A stretch of 64,000 bases of DNA from contig KV748243.1 in assembly GCA_001692895.1 (NCBI GenBank), positions 751,248 to 815,247 of the forward strand, given 5' to 3'. The translations under genes were made by a program, and so were the position numbers. The notes beneath the pieces are model-generated. The model was given only the letters and a program-made list of their open reading frames with translations, did no database searches and was not told where the DNA came from. The stretch comes from Cenococcum geophilum 1.58. Its lineage: Eukaryota > Ascomycota > Dothideomycetes > Gloniales > Gloniaceae. This document shows, piece by piece, positions 12,940 to 25,980 of the stretch (positions within the stretch are counted from its first letter, which is position 1; every line of letters starts with the position of its first letter).

Positions 12940-13309
12940 TATTATAGGACACTCCTATAACACCTTATACACGTTTACCTATTCCTACTAACTTAGCAAT
13001 TAGAGACTAATTGCGAAATAATAATTTAACGGCAATCTAATGGCAATTTAATAGCAATTTATAGCATTCTGCTATATTCTACTAAGTTTTACCAAATTCT
13101 ACTAAGTTTTATTAGGACTATAACCTAAACCCTATTCTACCCTATATATATATTAACTAAGCAACTAAGTTAATAATATACGCCCTTTCTTTCCGTTTTC
13201 CTACCTTCTTTCCTTACGTAACGTCTTAACTTTATTATATAGTTTATATATATAGCTTAATAATATCTACTCGTTATATATTATCGTCGCTTATACTTAC
13301 TCCGTAACA
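12940..13309 (+). repeat. Middle LTR of the gypsy locus
   Basis: Starts TATTATAGGACACTCC and ends CTCCGTAACA. It is preceded by a polypurine tract and followed not by host DNA but by another gypsy internal region. Its right flank CTTTA differs from the outer TSD. Confidence 0.85.
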
Positions 13310-13784
13310 CTTTAAGTATTGTAAAGGTATTTAGATAAAAACCTAAGTAAAGGATTTATTAAAGCAAACTTATCGCCTATAGCCGTACTAGTAATCTTTA
13401 CTAAGAAACCTAGTGGCAGTCTACGCTTCTATATAGACTACTAAGATCTTATTACTATTACTATTAAAAACTAATATCTAATCCCGTTAATATAAGAGAT
13501 ACTAAACTAACTAAGTAAGGCTCGCTACTATATAAAGCTTAATATTATCTCTATATTTAACCGCCTCCGTATTATAAAAGGGAATAAATAGCTTACTATA
13601 TTTCGTACCCGGTATAGATTATTTAAATACTTAATAATGCTATTTAGCCTTATAAATGCCTTAAACTTATTTTAATATTATATAAATAATACTTTATATC
13701 CCTACCTAGACATCTTCTATACCGCTTATATTAACGATATTTTAATATATAGTAATAACCTAACCAAATACCGCAAATATATTA
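13310..13784 (+). pseudogene. Second gypsy copy: RT fragment, left of the LINE insertion
   Basis: Aligns with about 3711-3742 plus 10133-10575 of the first copy and restarts in the pre-RT linker. It holds the RT fingers and palm, with the catalytic box reading YINDILIYS near 13729. The end (13771-13784, CCGCAAATATATTA) is the target duplication of the LINE. The sequence continues at 18491. Confidence 0.85.
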
Positions 13785-14047
13785 TTATTATTATTAATTC
13801 TATTTATCGCCCGATTCGGTCCCCTTTTTTTTTAGGTCCATGCAGGCTTCTACCTTCTATATATAGGAAAAACCCCCTAGGGGGGAAAACCTAGGTATAT
13901 CCTTTCAGCTAGTCTTACGCGCTCCGCCTTCGCCTAGCCTGTGTACCTTTATATAATGTCTGCCTTACGTACCATGCTTCTAAGGTGTCTTGGAAGATCT
14001 AGGGGGTAGTGGGAGGGTTTGGTGATTCGCCGGCGTGCTACCTTTGA

Positions 14048-17000
14048 CTAGGTAGGGGGTGTCCAGTCTCTAAGGGACTGGAAGGGGGCGTATCCTTTAG
14101 TGTCCTCCTGCTGGATTTTATTTGCTGTCTGGAACTGTTAAAGGACTCCTTAGCTTATAAGCCATTGTGCTGCTTTATATAGACCCCTGCTTATAGAGAG
14201 CATTCGGGTAATATTATTTATGCCTGCTCTAGCGAACAACTGGTCTCTTGCAGTGCGTTAGTTGCAGAATAGTAGTACGTAGCGTACTAACTGTGTAGGC
14301 CATCCGCATGTATAGTGTGGCGTAATATTTAGGACATGGATGCTTGCTAGCCATGTATTTAGCCCTAGGACCTCTATCCTTAGTAGGAAGGCGGCCGTGG
14401 ATTCTGCCTTCGTCTATCCTTCGTATAGGGGGAGAGTTGGTGTTGTCTATGGGGTAATCCATATGGCTGCCCTCTGTGTTTTTGCCGCCTTCTTCCATTA
14501 TTGGTTCCACTCAATATCTGCCCATCTTGCGATGCATATGGTGGATCTCCACTTATACTGGTGGCCTCCTATCCTCTGCTGCCGTAGTGGCGCTCCGCCG
14601 GCGTGGCGCTGGGTCTCCGCTTAGTGTTATAGTAGCTCCCGTATTTCCTGTTCTTTCTCTACCGTATATAGGCGGAGGGCTTCCTAGCTTGTGAGCTTGG
14701 GCGCGTTGCCCCTCCGGGGGGCCCTTACTCCTCATATACGATTAAGTGTTTAGCGTATGTCCTTCTCCACTAGGTGGTCTTGTACTGTAGCTGCTCTCTA
14801 TATAGCAATTATGTCTGTATATATATCTAGTAGAGGTACTACTGCTTTGCGTTCTAGTGCGGCACGTAGTGTCCTCTTATAGGCCCCTGTAATTCTACAT
14901 AGGCATTAGTTTTATAGTTTAACTAGTGGCTCTAGGGAGCTTTTTGCTAGTGGCTTGCCTTTTAGGTCCACGCCCCAGATCTGGGCGCCGTATAGCATTG
15001 TTGGCCTTACTACAGCTGTGTATAGTAGTCGTGTGCGTCTAAATGAGGGTCCCCAGGTTAAGGCTGCGATACGCGATATCGCTGCGAATGCTGCTGCTCC
15101 CCTGTGAGTCGCCTGTGTGATATACGCATTCCAGTTTAGTTTAGCGTCCACCCATACCCCTAGGACCTTAAGGGTAGCTTCTGGTTTTGCTTCGCAGCCC
15201 TGGATGCTTACTATTAACGCTAGGTCGTTATTCGCCCTCCTTTTCCTTGTAAAATGGATAAGCTAGTATTTATCTGGTGCAAATTTAGCGCCATGCCGTT
15301 TTGCCTATGCGACGCACCTGTTATACGCCTGGTTTAGTCTAGTGCAGTTTTCTGCTGCTGTGTTTCCCTACGTAATTAGGTTTGTGTCGTCTACAAATCC
15401 TAAGGCTACTATTTCCTAGTTGCTCTTAAATGTCTCTAGTAGCTTAGATATAAAGAATAAGAACAGGATTGGCGACAGGGGCGACCCCTGTGGGATGCCT
15501 GTAGGTATTGGTATTAATTCGCTTTCGTAGCCCTTAAATACTATCTTAGTGGTGCGCCCTGTTAGAAAGGCTTATATAAACTTAACTATCCATTTTAGTA
15601 GACCCTTCTTTCTTAGGATCTATAGGAGTCTCTCATACAATACGTTATTAAAGGCTCCACTTAGGTCTAAGCTAAGCATAGATACTACGCATCCTAGGCG
15701 GGCTTGCCACGCCGCCTAGACACTAGAGGTAATTAGGGAGAGGGCTGAGAGGGTTAATCGCTTCTTTCTTGCGCCCATTTATATCCATAGTAGTAGTCCT
15801 TGCTCCTCTGCGGCGTCTTATATGCGCTCTATAACTATCTTTTCTAGAAGCTTTCCTAGCGTATTTTTAAGGGCGATTGGTCGGTAGCTTCCTAAAAAAG
15901 AGTAATCCTTTTTATTTGGCTTTCTTAAGACGACTATAGTTGTTACTTTACAGCAGTCTAGTAGATTGCCTTCGTATAGGCAGGTAAATGCAGCGTTCGC
16001 TAGTGGTATTGCTAGGGCTTCTAACGCAGCCTTAATTGCCTCGTTTAGGATCCTGTCTGGTCCTGCCGCTTTGCCTATAAGGAGCTTCTGAATAGCTTCT
16101 TTTATGTCCTTTATTGAGACTATCTGGCTTATCTCTAGGGGTAGGGAGTAGTCTTGGTTGCTAGTGTCCTGTAAGTCTGCTTAGCCTACGCCTGGAAAGA
16201 ACCTCTCTGCTAGTATTCTTGTTTTTTCCCCGTTGTTATTTGTGTACTAGTTGTGTGCTGTCCAACGTAGTGCGGGTAGGTGGGGGTCCCCTAGCGTTTC
16301 CCCTGCGGCTCGCCTACTCCACTTTAACATTCGCCAGAGTCCCTAGTTATATAGCTTAGTAGGGTCTAAAGTAATTTCCTTAAGAAACCGGCGCCAGCTG
16401 TTTCTGCTCTCCTTCCGTATTGTCTTCTTAAGCCTATTCTTTAGGGCTTTATAACTCTATTAGTGGTAGACCTCGCTCGTCTTACTATACTGTCGCCTCG
16501 CCCTCCTTAAGCCTACAAGTATCTGCGCTGCCTCCGGTAACCATTCGCGCCGGGCGTGTTTGCTAGGCTGGGCTATTAGGCAGTACTTATCTAGGCAGTT
16601 GCTTATAGTCTTCTGGATATCCTCTAGCGTTGCCTAAGGTATTGTTGCTAGCCTATTAGTAATTTCCTGGGTATATTTTTCCTGATCGAGTTTCTGGATG
16701 GCGTATCTCTGGCGGGTTCGTTGCGCTAGTACGTTAACATCAAGGGTTATCCGTATAGGTATGTGGTCTGCAGTTATTACCTATATATTCTCTAGCCCGC
16801 AGAAAGCTAGCCAGTCTACTAGTGCTTCGTGCATAAATATAAGGTCAATTATACTCTCTTAGGTTCCTCTTTTCCAGGTAGGTTCGCCTATTAGGGTGGT
16901 TAGGGCGAGGCCTCGCGTTTCTAGTTCGTTAAGCAGGTAAGTTGCCTATGCTTCTACTATGGCCTACTATCCTCCCCATGCTGTATAGTGTGTATTAAAG

Positions 17001-17401
17001 TCCCCTAGGACTATTATCTCGCCTTCTGCTGTGTTAATTGTTTATTAGAGTAGCCCCCACGTGGTTATCTGGGGCCTGTTGTCGCTTAGGTTATAGACAT
17101 TAATTATACTAATTTAGCCCCTATTTGTAGCTATTTATAGTTTAGCTATGTTAGGGCTAATAGTGTAATAGCTTCAGGCCTGTGTGTTAATGCGTTGGCT
17201 AATTAGGAAGCATACGCAGGTAGATGGGTTTGGTTCGTATAGGAGGTAGTATCCTTTTAGTTGGTACGTTTTACGGGTTTGTTTGTTATACGCTAGCTCC
17301 TATAGGGCTATTATTTAGTATTCTTCTGGGTCCAGGCTGTCGAATAGAGGGCGTGTTGCTCTATAGTTTAAGTGTCCACAGTTGCTAGAATATATATGCA
17401 T
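14048..17401 (-). pseudogene. LINE ORF2: AP-endonuclease + reverse transcriptase + C-terminal zinc motif
   Basis: It reads from ATG at 17401 (or an in-frame ATG at 17506) to TAG at 14048-14050: 1118 codons in a single frame with no indel, broken only by TAA/TAG of RIP type. The endonuclease comes first (QIIALQE near 17310; GDFNTH near 17000; DHIPI near 16760). RT follows with GIPQGSPLSP near 15490 intact and GFVDDTNL near 15390 with both catalytic Asp kept. A thumb/linker region (LNWNAYITQ..., 14912-15151) is fully open. The end carries a Cys/His-like segment around 14260-14320. No RNase H domain was recognised. It would nick target DNA and reverse-transcribe LINE RNA; this copy is inactive. 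Confidence 0.9.
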
Positions 17402-18476
17402 TATAGAACTACTATACACAGCAAGTTTGCCTAAACTGCTTGCCCAGTTCCTTGCCACGGTTAACGCAGCAGCTAGTGGACAAAGCCAGCTCCTACCTAT
17501 ATGCACCTGATTTGCTCCATAAGCCTATCCTTACAGCCTGCCCCTGCCTAAATAGACCGACACGCGCATCCGTCCTTTCGGGCTATACAGACAGTGTCGT
17601 CAATAAGGTATTAATCCTTCCTCCAAGACAGGTCCACCAGGAGTTAGAGCCTAGTAAAGGGGTAAGGTTCCTAGAGTCGTCCGTCACTGCCATTATATAC
17701 CACGCCCCATAGCCGTTGGCTGCTTCGCGTTACCTGTGACGCTCTCACGACGACAGGCCGACCGTGTCTTGCAGGCGTGGGCCTATAATAACTCGACGCC
17801 GCGCAGCTACCGTCCCTCAGCCGCCTACTAACCAAACTTGTTGTCCTCCCATCTTAACTAATACCTGCATCTAAGTCCGTTCCAGCCTGCCTATACAGGT
17901 TCGTCCTAGCTCTTTCTTAGTCCGTTCTAGATTAACGTCGCCGCCTGGAGAAGGGTGCCCCCAGCTCTTTCTTGGTCCGTTCCAGATTAACGTCGCCGCC
18001 TAGAGAAAGGTTAACGCCGCTGCGTAGAAAGGGAGGATTAACGTCGCTAAATGTGGTTAACGGTGTTGAGATTCTTCCTGTGCCCTCGCTGTAGGTATAG
18101 TCTCAGAGCGGAATAAGTACAGAGGTGCCCTGTCGTCTCCTTAGATTCCTATTGCTTCCACCAGCAAATGCAAGCGCTGGCTTATGGCCCTAGGTCGGCG
18201 CCTAGGTAAAGAGACGTCGGGTAGTTTTTAAGACCATTCCTCTGTTCTTGATGAGTTGCCTTATATTGTTAACGAGCGCCAAGACCCGCGAAAACTCTGC
18301 TGTTCTGACGGCGTCAAGGACGACGCATTCGAAAGCGCCCTCTAGCCACGACGTAACGCCGCTGCATCAGTAACAGACGAGATCCTCACTCTCAGCTTGA
18401 CCGTACAGACAAGATAAGACGGAAAGGAACCCCCATAGGACAGTATGGGTCGGATCTCGCTTTTGGTGTTCCTTCC
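17402..18476 (-). other. LINE 5' region with tandem repeats
   Basis: GC-rich, no confident ORF1. Two copies of a unit of about 50 bp (TCTTRGTCCGTTCYAGATTAACG and neighbours) lie at about 17905-17955 and 17962-18010, followed by shorter TTAACGYCGCY repeats to about 18050. Such repeated 5' units may act as promoter monomers; that is inference from position. Confidence 0.5.
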
Positions 18477-18490
18477 CCGCAAATATATTA

Positions 18491-18788
18491 ATCTTATCCT
18501 ATAAGCCTTACACAAAGCTAGTTTATAATTAGACGTAGATAAATACGAGTTCTATAAAACGGAAGTCCTATACCTTAAACTTCTTATTTCTATAAATAGT
18601 ATATAAATAGACCTAAAGAAAATTAAAGTAATTATAAACTAGTAAGAACCCAAGAATGTTAAGGACGTAAGAGCCTTTATAAGATTTGCCAATTTCTACT
18701 AATAGTTTATTAATAACTTCTCCGCCCTAATTTTACCCCTTATAGCTTTAACCTAAAAGGATAAAGCCTTTATCTTTAATAAGGGATA
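18491..18788 (+). pseudogene. Second gypsy copy: RT-RNase H fragment
   Basis: Continues from 13784 across the LINE and aligns with about 10590-10855 of the first copy. It ends at the target duplication GGATA (18784-18788) of a solo LTR and carries several stops. Confidence 0.85.
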
Positions 18789-18981
18789 TATTACGGCACT
18801 GACCTCACGCGTTATTGTAGCTCGGCTAAGCGTACGTGTATGCATGAGCATGGACCTTACCCCTAAGCGACGTGTATATATACCACCTTACCTCCTACAT
18901 AGATCCTTACACGATATCGTTTGTCAATAATATACAGTCACCTCGTACCTCGTACCTTAACAGTCAGCACGTACTGTAACA
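18789..18981. repeat. Solo LTR (193 bp)
   Basis: Starts TATTACGG (ancestrally TGTTACGG) and ends ACTGTAACA, with a perfect 5-bp TSD GGATA at 18784-18788 and 18982-18986. It interrupts gypsy RNase H, whose flanks rejoin cleanly when it is removed. It is largely free of RIP changes (CACG, GTGT and CATG retained). Its start resembles those of the two other gypsy LTR families here (19065 and 43906), but the body differs. It is probably left after LTR-LTR recombination. Confidence 0.9.
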
Positions 18982-19064
18982 GGATATAAAAAGGCCTTTA
19001 CTTATTTTAAGGTTATATTTACTACCGCGCTTATACTTTAATACTTTAACCTAAACTAAATAAG

Positions 19065-19491
19065 TGTTACGGACGCTTTAAATACTATGTTACGACTACT
19101 TGAAGGGGAGTTAGAAGAAGCTAGTTGGTTGATTTAAGCACGGTCTAGAATGGAACCGGTAGAACTATATAACGAGGAATGGTAACCAAGGTTATATAAC
19201 ATGCTATATATTAAATAAGAGGAACAAAAGGAACTTACGTATAAGACGTATAAGACGTATATTACGTATAAGAAGGATTTTATAGAAGTACGGTTGTGTA
19301 TTTAAGGACCCTTAGTCCCTACCTAGATAGTTCCTTCCTTATAGTGATTTTCAGAATATAATTGGAGTTAATCTGTTGGGTAACTACTTTACTAGTTATT
19401 ATTTACGTTGTTAACTACTGTCTTTGTATTTCCTATATACCTAGCCCATTAATAGAACCCACCGTAGTACTTACTATAAGGTTCTGTTATA
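19065..19491 (+). repeat. Chromovirus 5' LTR
   Basis: 427 bp, near-identical to 28374-28800. The terminal CA is changed to TA (CTGTTATA), a RIP-type difference from the other LTR. Upstream is the duplicated ATAAG. Confidence 0.93.
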
Positions 19492-19536
19492 TAATTACTA
19501 CCTAGTTATAGTATTAAATATAGAAAGTCGAATAAC

Positions 19537-22500
19537 ATGCCACCAAAAGCAGCCACTACAACGCCATCGACGGCGGCAACTACTTTAGGGTTAGGAGGTG
19601 ACACTAGTATAGCGGACACTAACTCACAACAACCTATAATGGTAGGATAATTATAAGAAATAGTTGACCAGTTAATAAAGAATAATGCAGCACTTAAAAA
19701 TAGGATTAACGGGATAGGCGCAGTAAAGGTTAAGTTACTATCAATTAAAAGATTCTTAGGAGAGAGATTAAAGCTTAAAGGATTCCTTATATAAATGCAT
19801 TTTAAGGTTGCGCAAGAAGGAGTAAAGCTAGTAATATCTATGGATCAAATAGCGTACGCAGGGCTATTCTTAACAGGAAGAGCACTTAAATAGTTTAAGT
19901 CTTACCTTATAGAGATATAAGTAAACGGAATAATAACTACGAACTAAGAGATACGGTTTATATTTTTTAAGCTAGAACGGATTTATAGAGCAACTTATAT
20001 AAATATTTAGAGACCCAGAGGCAGTAACCACGGCGGAAAGAAAACTCTAAGATATTACGCAACAAACCTTAGCAATTAAGTATATAACACAGTTTTAAAC
20101 ATTAGTAATATAAGTTAAGTAGAATAATAAGGCGCTTATGGCACAGTATAAGTAAGGACTTAAGGCTAAAGTCTAGGACGTAATTATCCTGATAGAAGAT
20201 ACGGACACCCTAAGGGAACTAATAAATTAAGTGATAAAGATTAATAATAGGATCTACCAAAGGGAACAGACTAAGAGAGGTTAGGATAGAGTTCTATAGT
20301 TATATAAGACGTAGAGTACGTAATAACTAAAGCTAAGTTAGAAACTATAGTATGGCGCAGAGCTAATGGACCTAAGTAGTACTAAAGAAGCCTATAAGAG
20401 ATAGAGTAAGAAACTATAAAAACCTAGAGGTTAAGGATCTAGTAATTATAGGACTAAGGAGCAGAGGCTAAACTAGGGATCTTAGCAGCAGAAGACGTTT
20501 AGGCGGACTCTATAGCAAAATCAATAGTTTAGAGACGAAGCTTATATAAATTATAGAAAATAAGGTCACTTCGCGAGGGATTGTAAAGATGGTTAGAGTT
20601 ACTATATAATAAAGGGAACTAGACTAATGGTAGAAGACACATACGTATAAAGGGATAATAGTGTACTACGAGGAACAAAGGAATGTTTAATTAAAAGTTT
20701 TGCATTTTATTATAATAACGCATGCTAAATTTATAAAGACGCTAAGTATAGCGCAAGCTATTGGCTATAAGAGCTAGAGTTAAGAGGACTTAAAGGAACT
20801 ATAGAGTTAGACAAAGAATAGGATCGACTCTATAAGCTAGATTAGGATATTACAGCAACATGCGGATAATAATTAGTAATAATAATAATGGAGTTAGAGT
20901 ACTTATTAATTAATAGCAACGAGGATAGTAAAGGAACTAACTAGGGGTATCTAAACCTTAATAACGCAGTAGAAGTAGAGACTAAGACTGCTATAGAGCA
21001 AGGTTTAGTAACGGGCATTATAATACCGTTGGATACGGTATCTATCGCTTCGCGAGATAGAAGGAGTAATATCTAGAGACGATTAAGTAAGCAGACGACT
21101 GCTAGTGTTAGCTCACTACTTAATAAAGGCAAAAGGCCAAAGGCTTAAGATTCTTAAGATAAGATAAGAGAGATCTAAGATTTTAAAGACGGGATAAGGA
21201 TAGCTTAAGGACCTATAATGGACGAAAACCGATAGAGCAGAGTAGTAGCTTAGTTTAAAGACATACGAATAAGCTTGGGATAAGAATTCCTAACGGCATA
21301 AGATTTTCAAGACGAGATAAGTGAGATTTAAGACTCTTAAGATAAGATGAGAACACTATAGACGCCTAGTTAGACTAAGGTAGGAGCTAAGCTTAAGTTA
21401 GAAGTAAGCTTAGGATTAAAGAATCTAAGGGACTAAGAATTCGGAGCACGAATTAGGACACCTATAAGGAAGAGGTAAGAGGCTTCTTTATAGATTAGAG
21501 AATCTGTAATATAAATAGTAGTTAAACTAGGAGATAAATATATAGACCTAGAGGACCTATTAAGAGAACATAGTATTCGGCCTAAAGATTAAAAAGTTAA
21601 TACTAAGATTAAGAAGCAAGATAACTTTAAGGATCCACTCGCGAGACGCGAAAGAAAGGAAACCATAGAGGAATTTAGGGCAAGAATTACCTTATAGCAA
21701 GAACAGAAACTAGATAAGAGATCTAGTATATTAGGATATATAAAGGATAGAGCGCTAGTATAAAGGATCACTAATAGACCTAGAATAGGCACACTAAGAG
21801 CTAAGTGGCTTACTAAACTAAAGTAAGAAGAGGATTTAGGGATTCCTACTAGGTTCAAGGAACGACATACTAAAGGCTATTACGATATAGCAATAAAGAG
21901 ATATTTCCTTACGGACGAGCCGTATATACTTAAGCAGCTATACTAAAAGTGGTATAGGCAACGACATAATAATAAGTAGGAAGATTTCTATATATAGTTA
22001 GACGAAAAAGTTGTCTAAGACCACCCAATTATAAAGAAGGCTATAACTTATATTAAAGGAGCCTTAATTATAATATTAAAGGATCTAGAGGAGTAATCAG
22101 AGGACTAAAGAAGTAAAAGGTAAATCTTAGTACCTGCGAACAAAGTTACAACGCTTAGATTAACACAAAATAGGTTTAAACTTAAAAATAAAGACAAGCT
22201 GAGAGTTAACCTAAGATATTAAGCATATTACACACTATTATGGATAGCATGCGTAGATAATGTGTATAACATATATAGAGCACTAAAGGACAAAAATTAG
22301 AAGTATTTAATAAGGATATATTAGATAACAGATAAGGTAAAATATTAAAACGCTAAGTATATGCATAGTTAGCACCCTGTAGAAGTTTAAGAATAAGGGG
22401 ACTTAATACTTTAACTAGGAAGATTCCTTACGGAAGAATGCCTAGATAGATAACAATGGTGGGAATGTCTAAAGAATACCTATTTATGGCATATTAAAGA

Positions 22501-25500
22501 TAAAAAGCGAACTAAGTATTAGCCTAAGTTAGACTAAGTATAAATAGGATCTAGTAGCTAATAGTTAGGAAAAGTAGAGGCCTATAGAACTAGAGGGAGC
22601 CAGTAGTAGAGCCTTAGACCCTTAAAGAAATTTAAGGATAATACCTAAATTTACGAGTTAAATAGCAAGATCAATAGTTTAAGGCATTAATAGATAGTGG
22701 AGCAATAAGGAACCATATCTTGCTAGCAGCAGTTAAAAAAATAGGATTACCACATAGGCAGAAAGAACAATCTTACCTATTAGTGATAATTTTAGGAGAT
22801 CTAATAGCCTATAGAGGAGGCATTATTAATCTTAAAATAGGACCTATTTAGTTAACCATTAAGGGAAGATAAATTAAGATGTCTTTTAATATATTACTAT
22901 TAGGGAATAATAAGGCAGTATTAGGAATGCCTTAGTTATAGGAATATAATCTAAAGATCGATTGGATTATAGGTTAAGTCGATATTAGAGATACTTAATG
23001 CTATAAGATGTAACAACAAGCCAAGTTGGTATGGTACTAAGTAGGAGCGACCTATGAAGAAATAGAAAAAGGGCTAAGCCATGTACTAAAGAGATACCAT
23101 AAGTACGGCAAGAAGTTATGGTTACCTAAGAGTGAAAAGCTGTTAGAGTATATAGCATAGGACTATAAAATAGAATTAGAACTAGGAATAAGTTTAAGGT
23201 TCTTTCCAATTTACAAGCTTACTAAAGAAGAAGGTAGAGTATTAAAAGGGTTTATCTAAGAAAACTTACAAAAGGGATATATTAGACTATTGTAGTTATT
23301 AGTAGGTTATCCGGTACTATTCGTATTAAAGAAGAATAGTAAACTAAGACTGTGTATTAACTATAGACAGTTAAATAGCATTACGAGAAAGAATAGGTAT
23401 CCTTTACCCTTAATTAGCGAAATTTAAGACAGGATAGGCAACGCGCAAATCTTTANNAAGATAGATNTGAGATNGGCGTACNATTANATTAGAATTAAGG
23501 AAGGNNATAAATGGAAGGCAGCCTTTAGGTTAAAGGAAGGACTATATAAACCATTAGTTATGCAATTCGGGCTTATAAACGTACTAGTAACATTCTAGAA
23601 GCGTATTAACAATGTATTAGGAGAATACTAAGATGAATTTGTTATGGTATACCTTAACGACATTATTATCTACTTAATAACTAAGGAAGAATACAGAGAA
23701 CACGTTAAATAGGTCTTAGGGAGACTATAAGAAGAACAGATGCTAGTAGCAATTAAAAAATGCGAGTTCTTTACTAGGAAGACCGATTTTGTAGAATTTA
23801 TTATTAAACTAGGCTAACTTAGCATAGATCTAAAGAAGATCGAGGCTATAGTAAATTGGTAGGAACTAGAGAACGTTACGCAATTAAGATCGTTTTTAGG
23901 GTTTTACAATTACTATAGGAGGTTTATAGCGCAGTAGTTAAAGGATATTAAACCATTTACGCGGTTAATAAAGAAAGAAGAACTATAGGTATGGGGAAAG
24001 GAGCAATAAGAGCTATTTAAGAAAGTTAAAAGGTTGTTTACCTAGGAGCTAGTTCTTAAGATCTATTAACTAGGGCTAGAGACGGTTATAGAAATAGATG
24101 CATTAGACTTTATACTAGGGGTATACTTTATATAAAAGTATCCAGATAGATAGCACCTAGTGGCATACTATAGTCGGAAGATAATACTACTAGAGTTAAA
24201 CTATAACATCTATAACAAAGAGTTATTAGGTATAGTTACAGTACTAAAGGAATAAAGAGCATTCTTATAAGATATAGAGAAACTATTTATAGTTAAAACG
24301 GATTATAAGAACCTAACAGGATTCCTAATAATAAAGGAACTTAACTAAAAATAGGTTAGATGGGTAGAGATGCTTATAGAATACTATTTTAAGATTTAGT
24401 ATACTAAGGGCACAGACAATACGCGGGCCGATGCGTTAAGTTAAAAAGCTAAACTATAAAACGACGAAAAGCCATTAGGGGCTTTACTGCGAAAAGATAC
24501 AGACGGATTAATTAGATACAATCATCCGAAAATTATAGTAACTTAAGAAGATAAACTAAAGGGAGTTTATAAGTTACTAGAAAGCTTTTAGGTATAAAGA
24601 ATTCTAAAAGCATAGCTAGAAGATCTATAGTCGGACATATACAAAAACCAAGAAGTAAAGTATATCCTAAGAAGTATAGCAGAGCAGTTTATAGAGGACT
24701 TTTATAAGGGATTAACTTAAGGATATAACGGAGCTATGGGCTTAGTGTTAAGACTTTAGAAGGAGTATATTATTAACGAAATCTAGAGGATAGCTAGGAA
24801 GGTCACTAAGGAGTATCTAAATTACTAAAGAAATAAACTAATGAGGCATAAGCTATATGGAGGGCTATAACCTATTAAAATACTAGAGAGACCATGGGAG
24901 GTTATATTATAGGACTTTATTATTAAGCTACTAAAGTTAAGAGACCCTATTACCGGATAGGATTATAACGCGATCTTAGTGATAGTAGATAAGCTTATAA
25001 AGTGGGGATACTTTATAGCCTGTATGGAAGAAATTTTAGCAAAGGATGTCGCTAAAATCTATGTTAAAGAAGTGTTTATAAGATATAGAGTACTAAGCAA
25101 AATTATATTAGATAGAGATCTAAGATTCGTAGCAGCATTTTAGGAGGTATTTTTAGCGGAGCAAGGAGTTCGAGTAGTAACTTCTACCGCATATTATTTA
25201 TAGACAGACGGTTAAACGGAAAGATTAAACTAGACACTAGAGCAGTATCTAAGATATTATATTAATCACGTATAGAATAATTAGGTATCGTTATTACTAG
25301 TTATACAATTTATATATAATATAACACCTTAAGAAGGAGTGGGTACGTTACTATTTAAGGCGAATTACGGATATAAGCTAAGAATATTATTATTGCTACG
25401 TTAAGTAAAGAAAATGAGTAGCATAACTAAAGAAAAAATAAAGACGTTAATGAATCTTTATATAGACCTTATAGAAATAGCAAAGGAAGTATAAGAAAAA

Positions 25501-25980
25501 ATAAAAAAGTACTATAATGCTAAGAGATCTAAGGGACCAGATCTTAAGGAGGGAGATAAAGTATAGCTACTATATAAAAATTTCAAGAGTTAACGACTAA
25601 GTAAGAAGTTAGACCACGTTAGACTAGGACCTTTTAAAATTATATAGGAAATTTTACCGGTTACGTTTAAGTTAAACCTACCAGCCAAAATAAAAATCTA
25701 CCTTATATAGTATATCGCGATACTAGAGCTAGCATATAGGAATATTAAGCTACTAGTTTATGAAGCAGACACGTATAGAGGGCGAGAAGAAGATAAATAG
25801 TAAGTTTTAAGGATCGTTAGCTATAAGGACATTAACGATAAAATATAGTACAAGGTAAAGTAGGTAGGCTATAATAAGACTACCTAGGAGCCACTAGAGA
25901 ATTTAAAGAATGCTATAAGAAAGGTATAGGAGTATTAGAAGAAAATAGGTTAGGCAATATTAATAAAGAAGAATCGCTAA
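19537..25980 (+). pseudogene. Chromovirus Gag-Pol polyprotein remnant
   Basis: A single frame starting at ATG 19537 (MPPKAATTTPST). Gag ends in a zinc knuckle near 20545-20590, where both leading Cys became Tyr and a Gln became stop, while GHFARDC survives. Protease ALIDSGA is at 22684-22704. RT includes [20 protein letters not shown] (about 23310) and YLNDIIIY (about 23650; one catalytic Asp now Asn). RNase H spans about 24080-24440. Integrase spans about 24660-25400, with LVIVDKLIKWGYF near 24990. The C-terminal chromodomain-like segment has YKVK(stop)VGYNKTTWEPLENL at about 25849-25905. In this family the domain steers integration to modified chromatin. Stops are frequent but I saw no frameshift. 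Ambiguous bases lie at 23456-23506. Confidence 0.92.

Larger units (their letters stand above)
13785..18476 (-). mobile_element. Tad-like LINE (non-LTR retrotransposon), minus strand
   Basis: 4692 bp bounded by a perfect 14-bp TSD, CCGCAAATATATTA (13771-13784 and 18477-18490). The 3' end, on the left, is a (TAA)n tail of the kind used by many fungal LINEs instead of poly(A). It is visibly more GC-rich and less RIP-mutated than its surroundings. ORF2 is present. I could not recognise an ORF1 in the 1.1 kb upstream, so the copy may be 5'-truncated or its ORF1 may be too decayed. Confidence 0.93.

Noticed and set aside
14229..14735. Several overlapping open frames of 60-94 codons on both strands
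   Set aside because: They lie over the C-terminal part of LINE ORF2 on the minus strand; only the frame in phase with 17401 shows family motifs.
17440..17712. Plus-strand 90-codon frame
   Set aside because: It runs antisense to the LINE 5' end and ORF2 start, in GC-rich sequence with few chance stops; no domain recognised.
21589..21858. Minus-strand 89-codon hydrophobic frame
   Set aside because: Shadow of the chromovirus gag-pol on the plus strand; the Leu/Ser-rich look comes from reversed RIP-biased codons.
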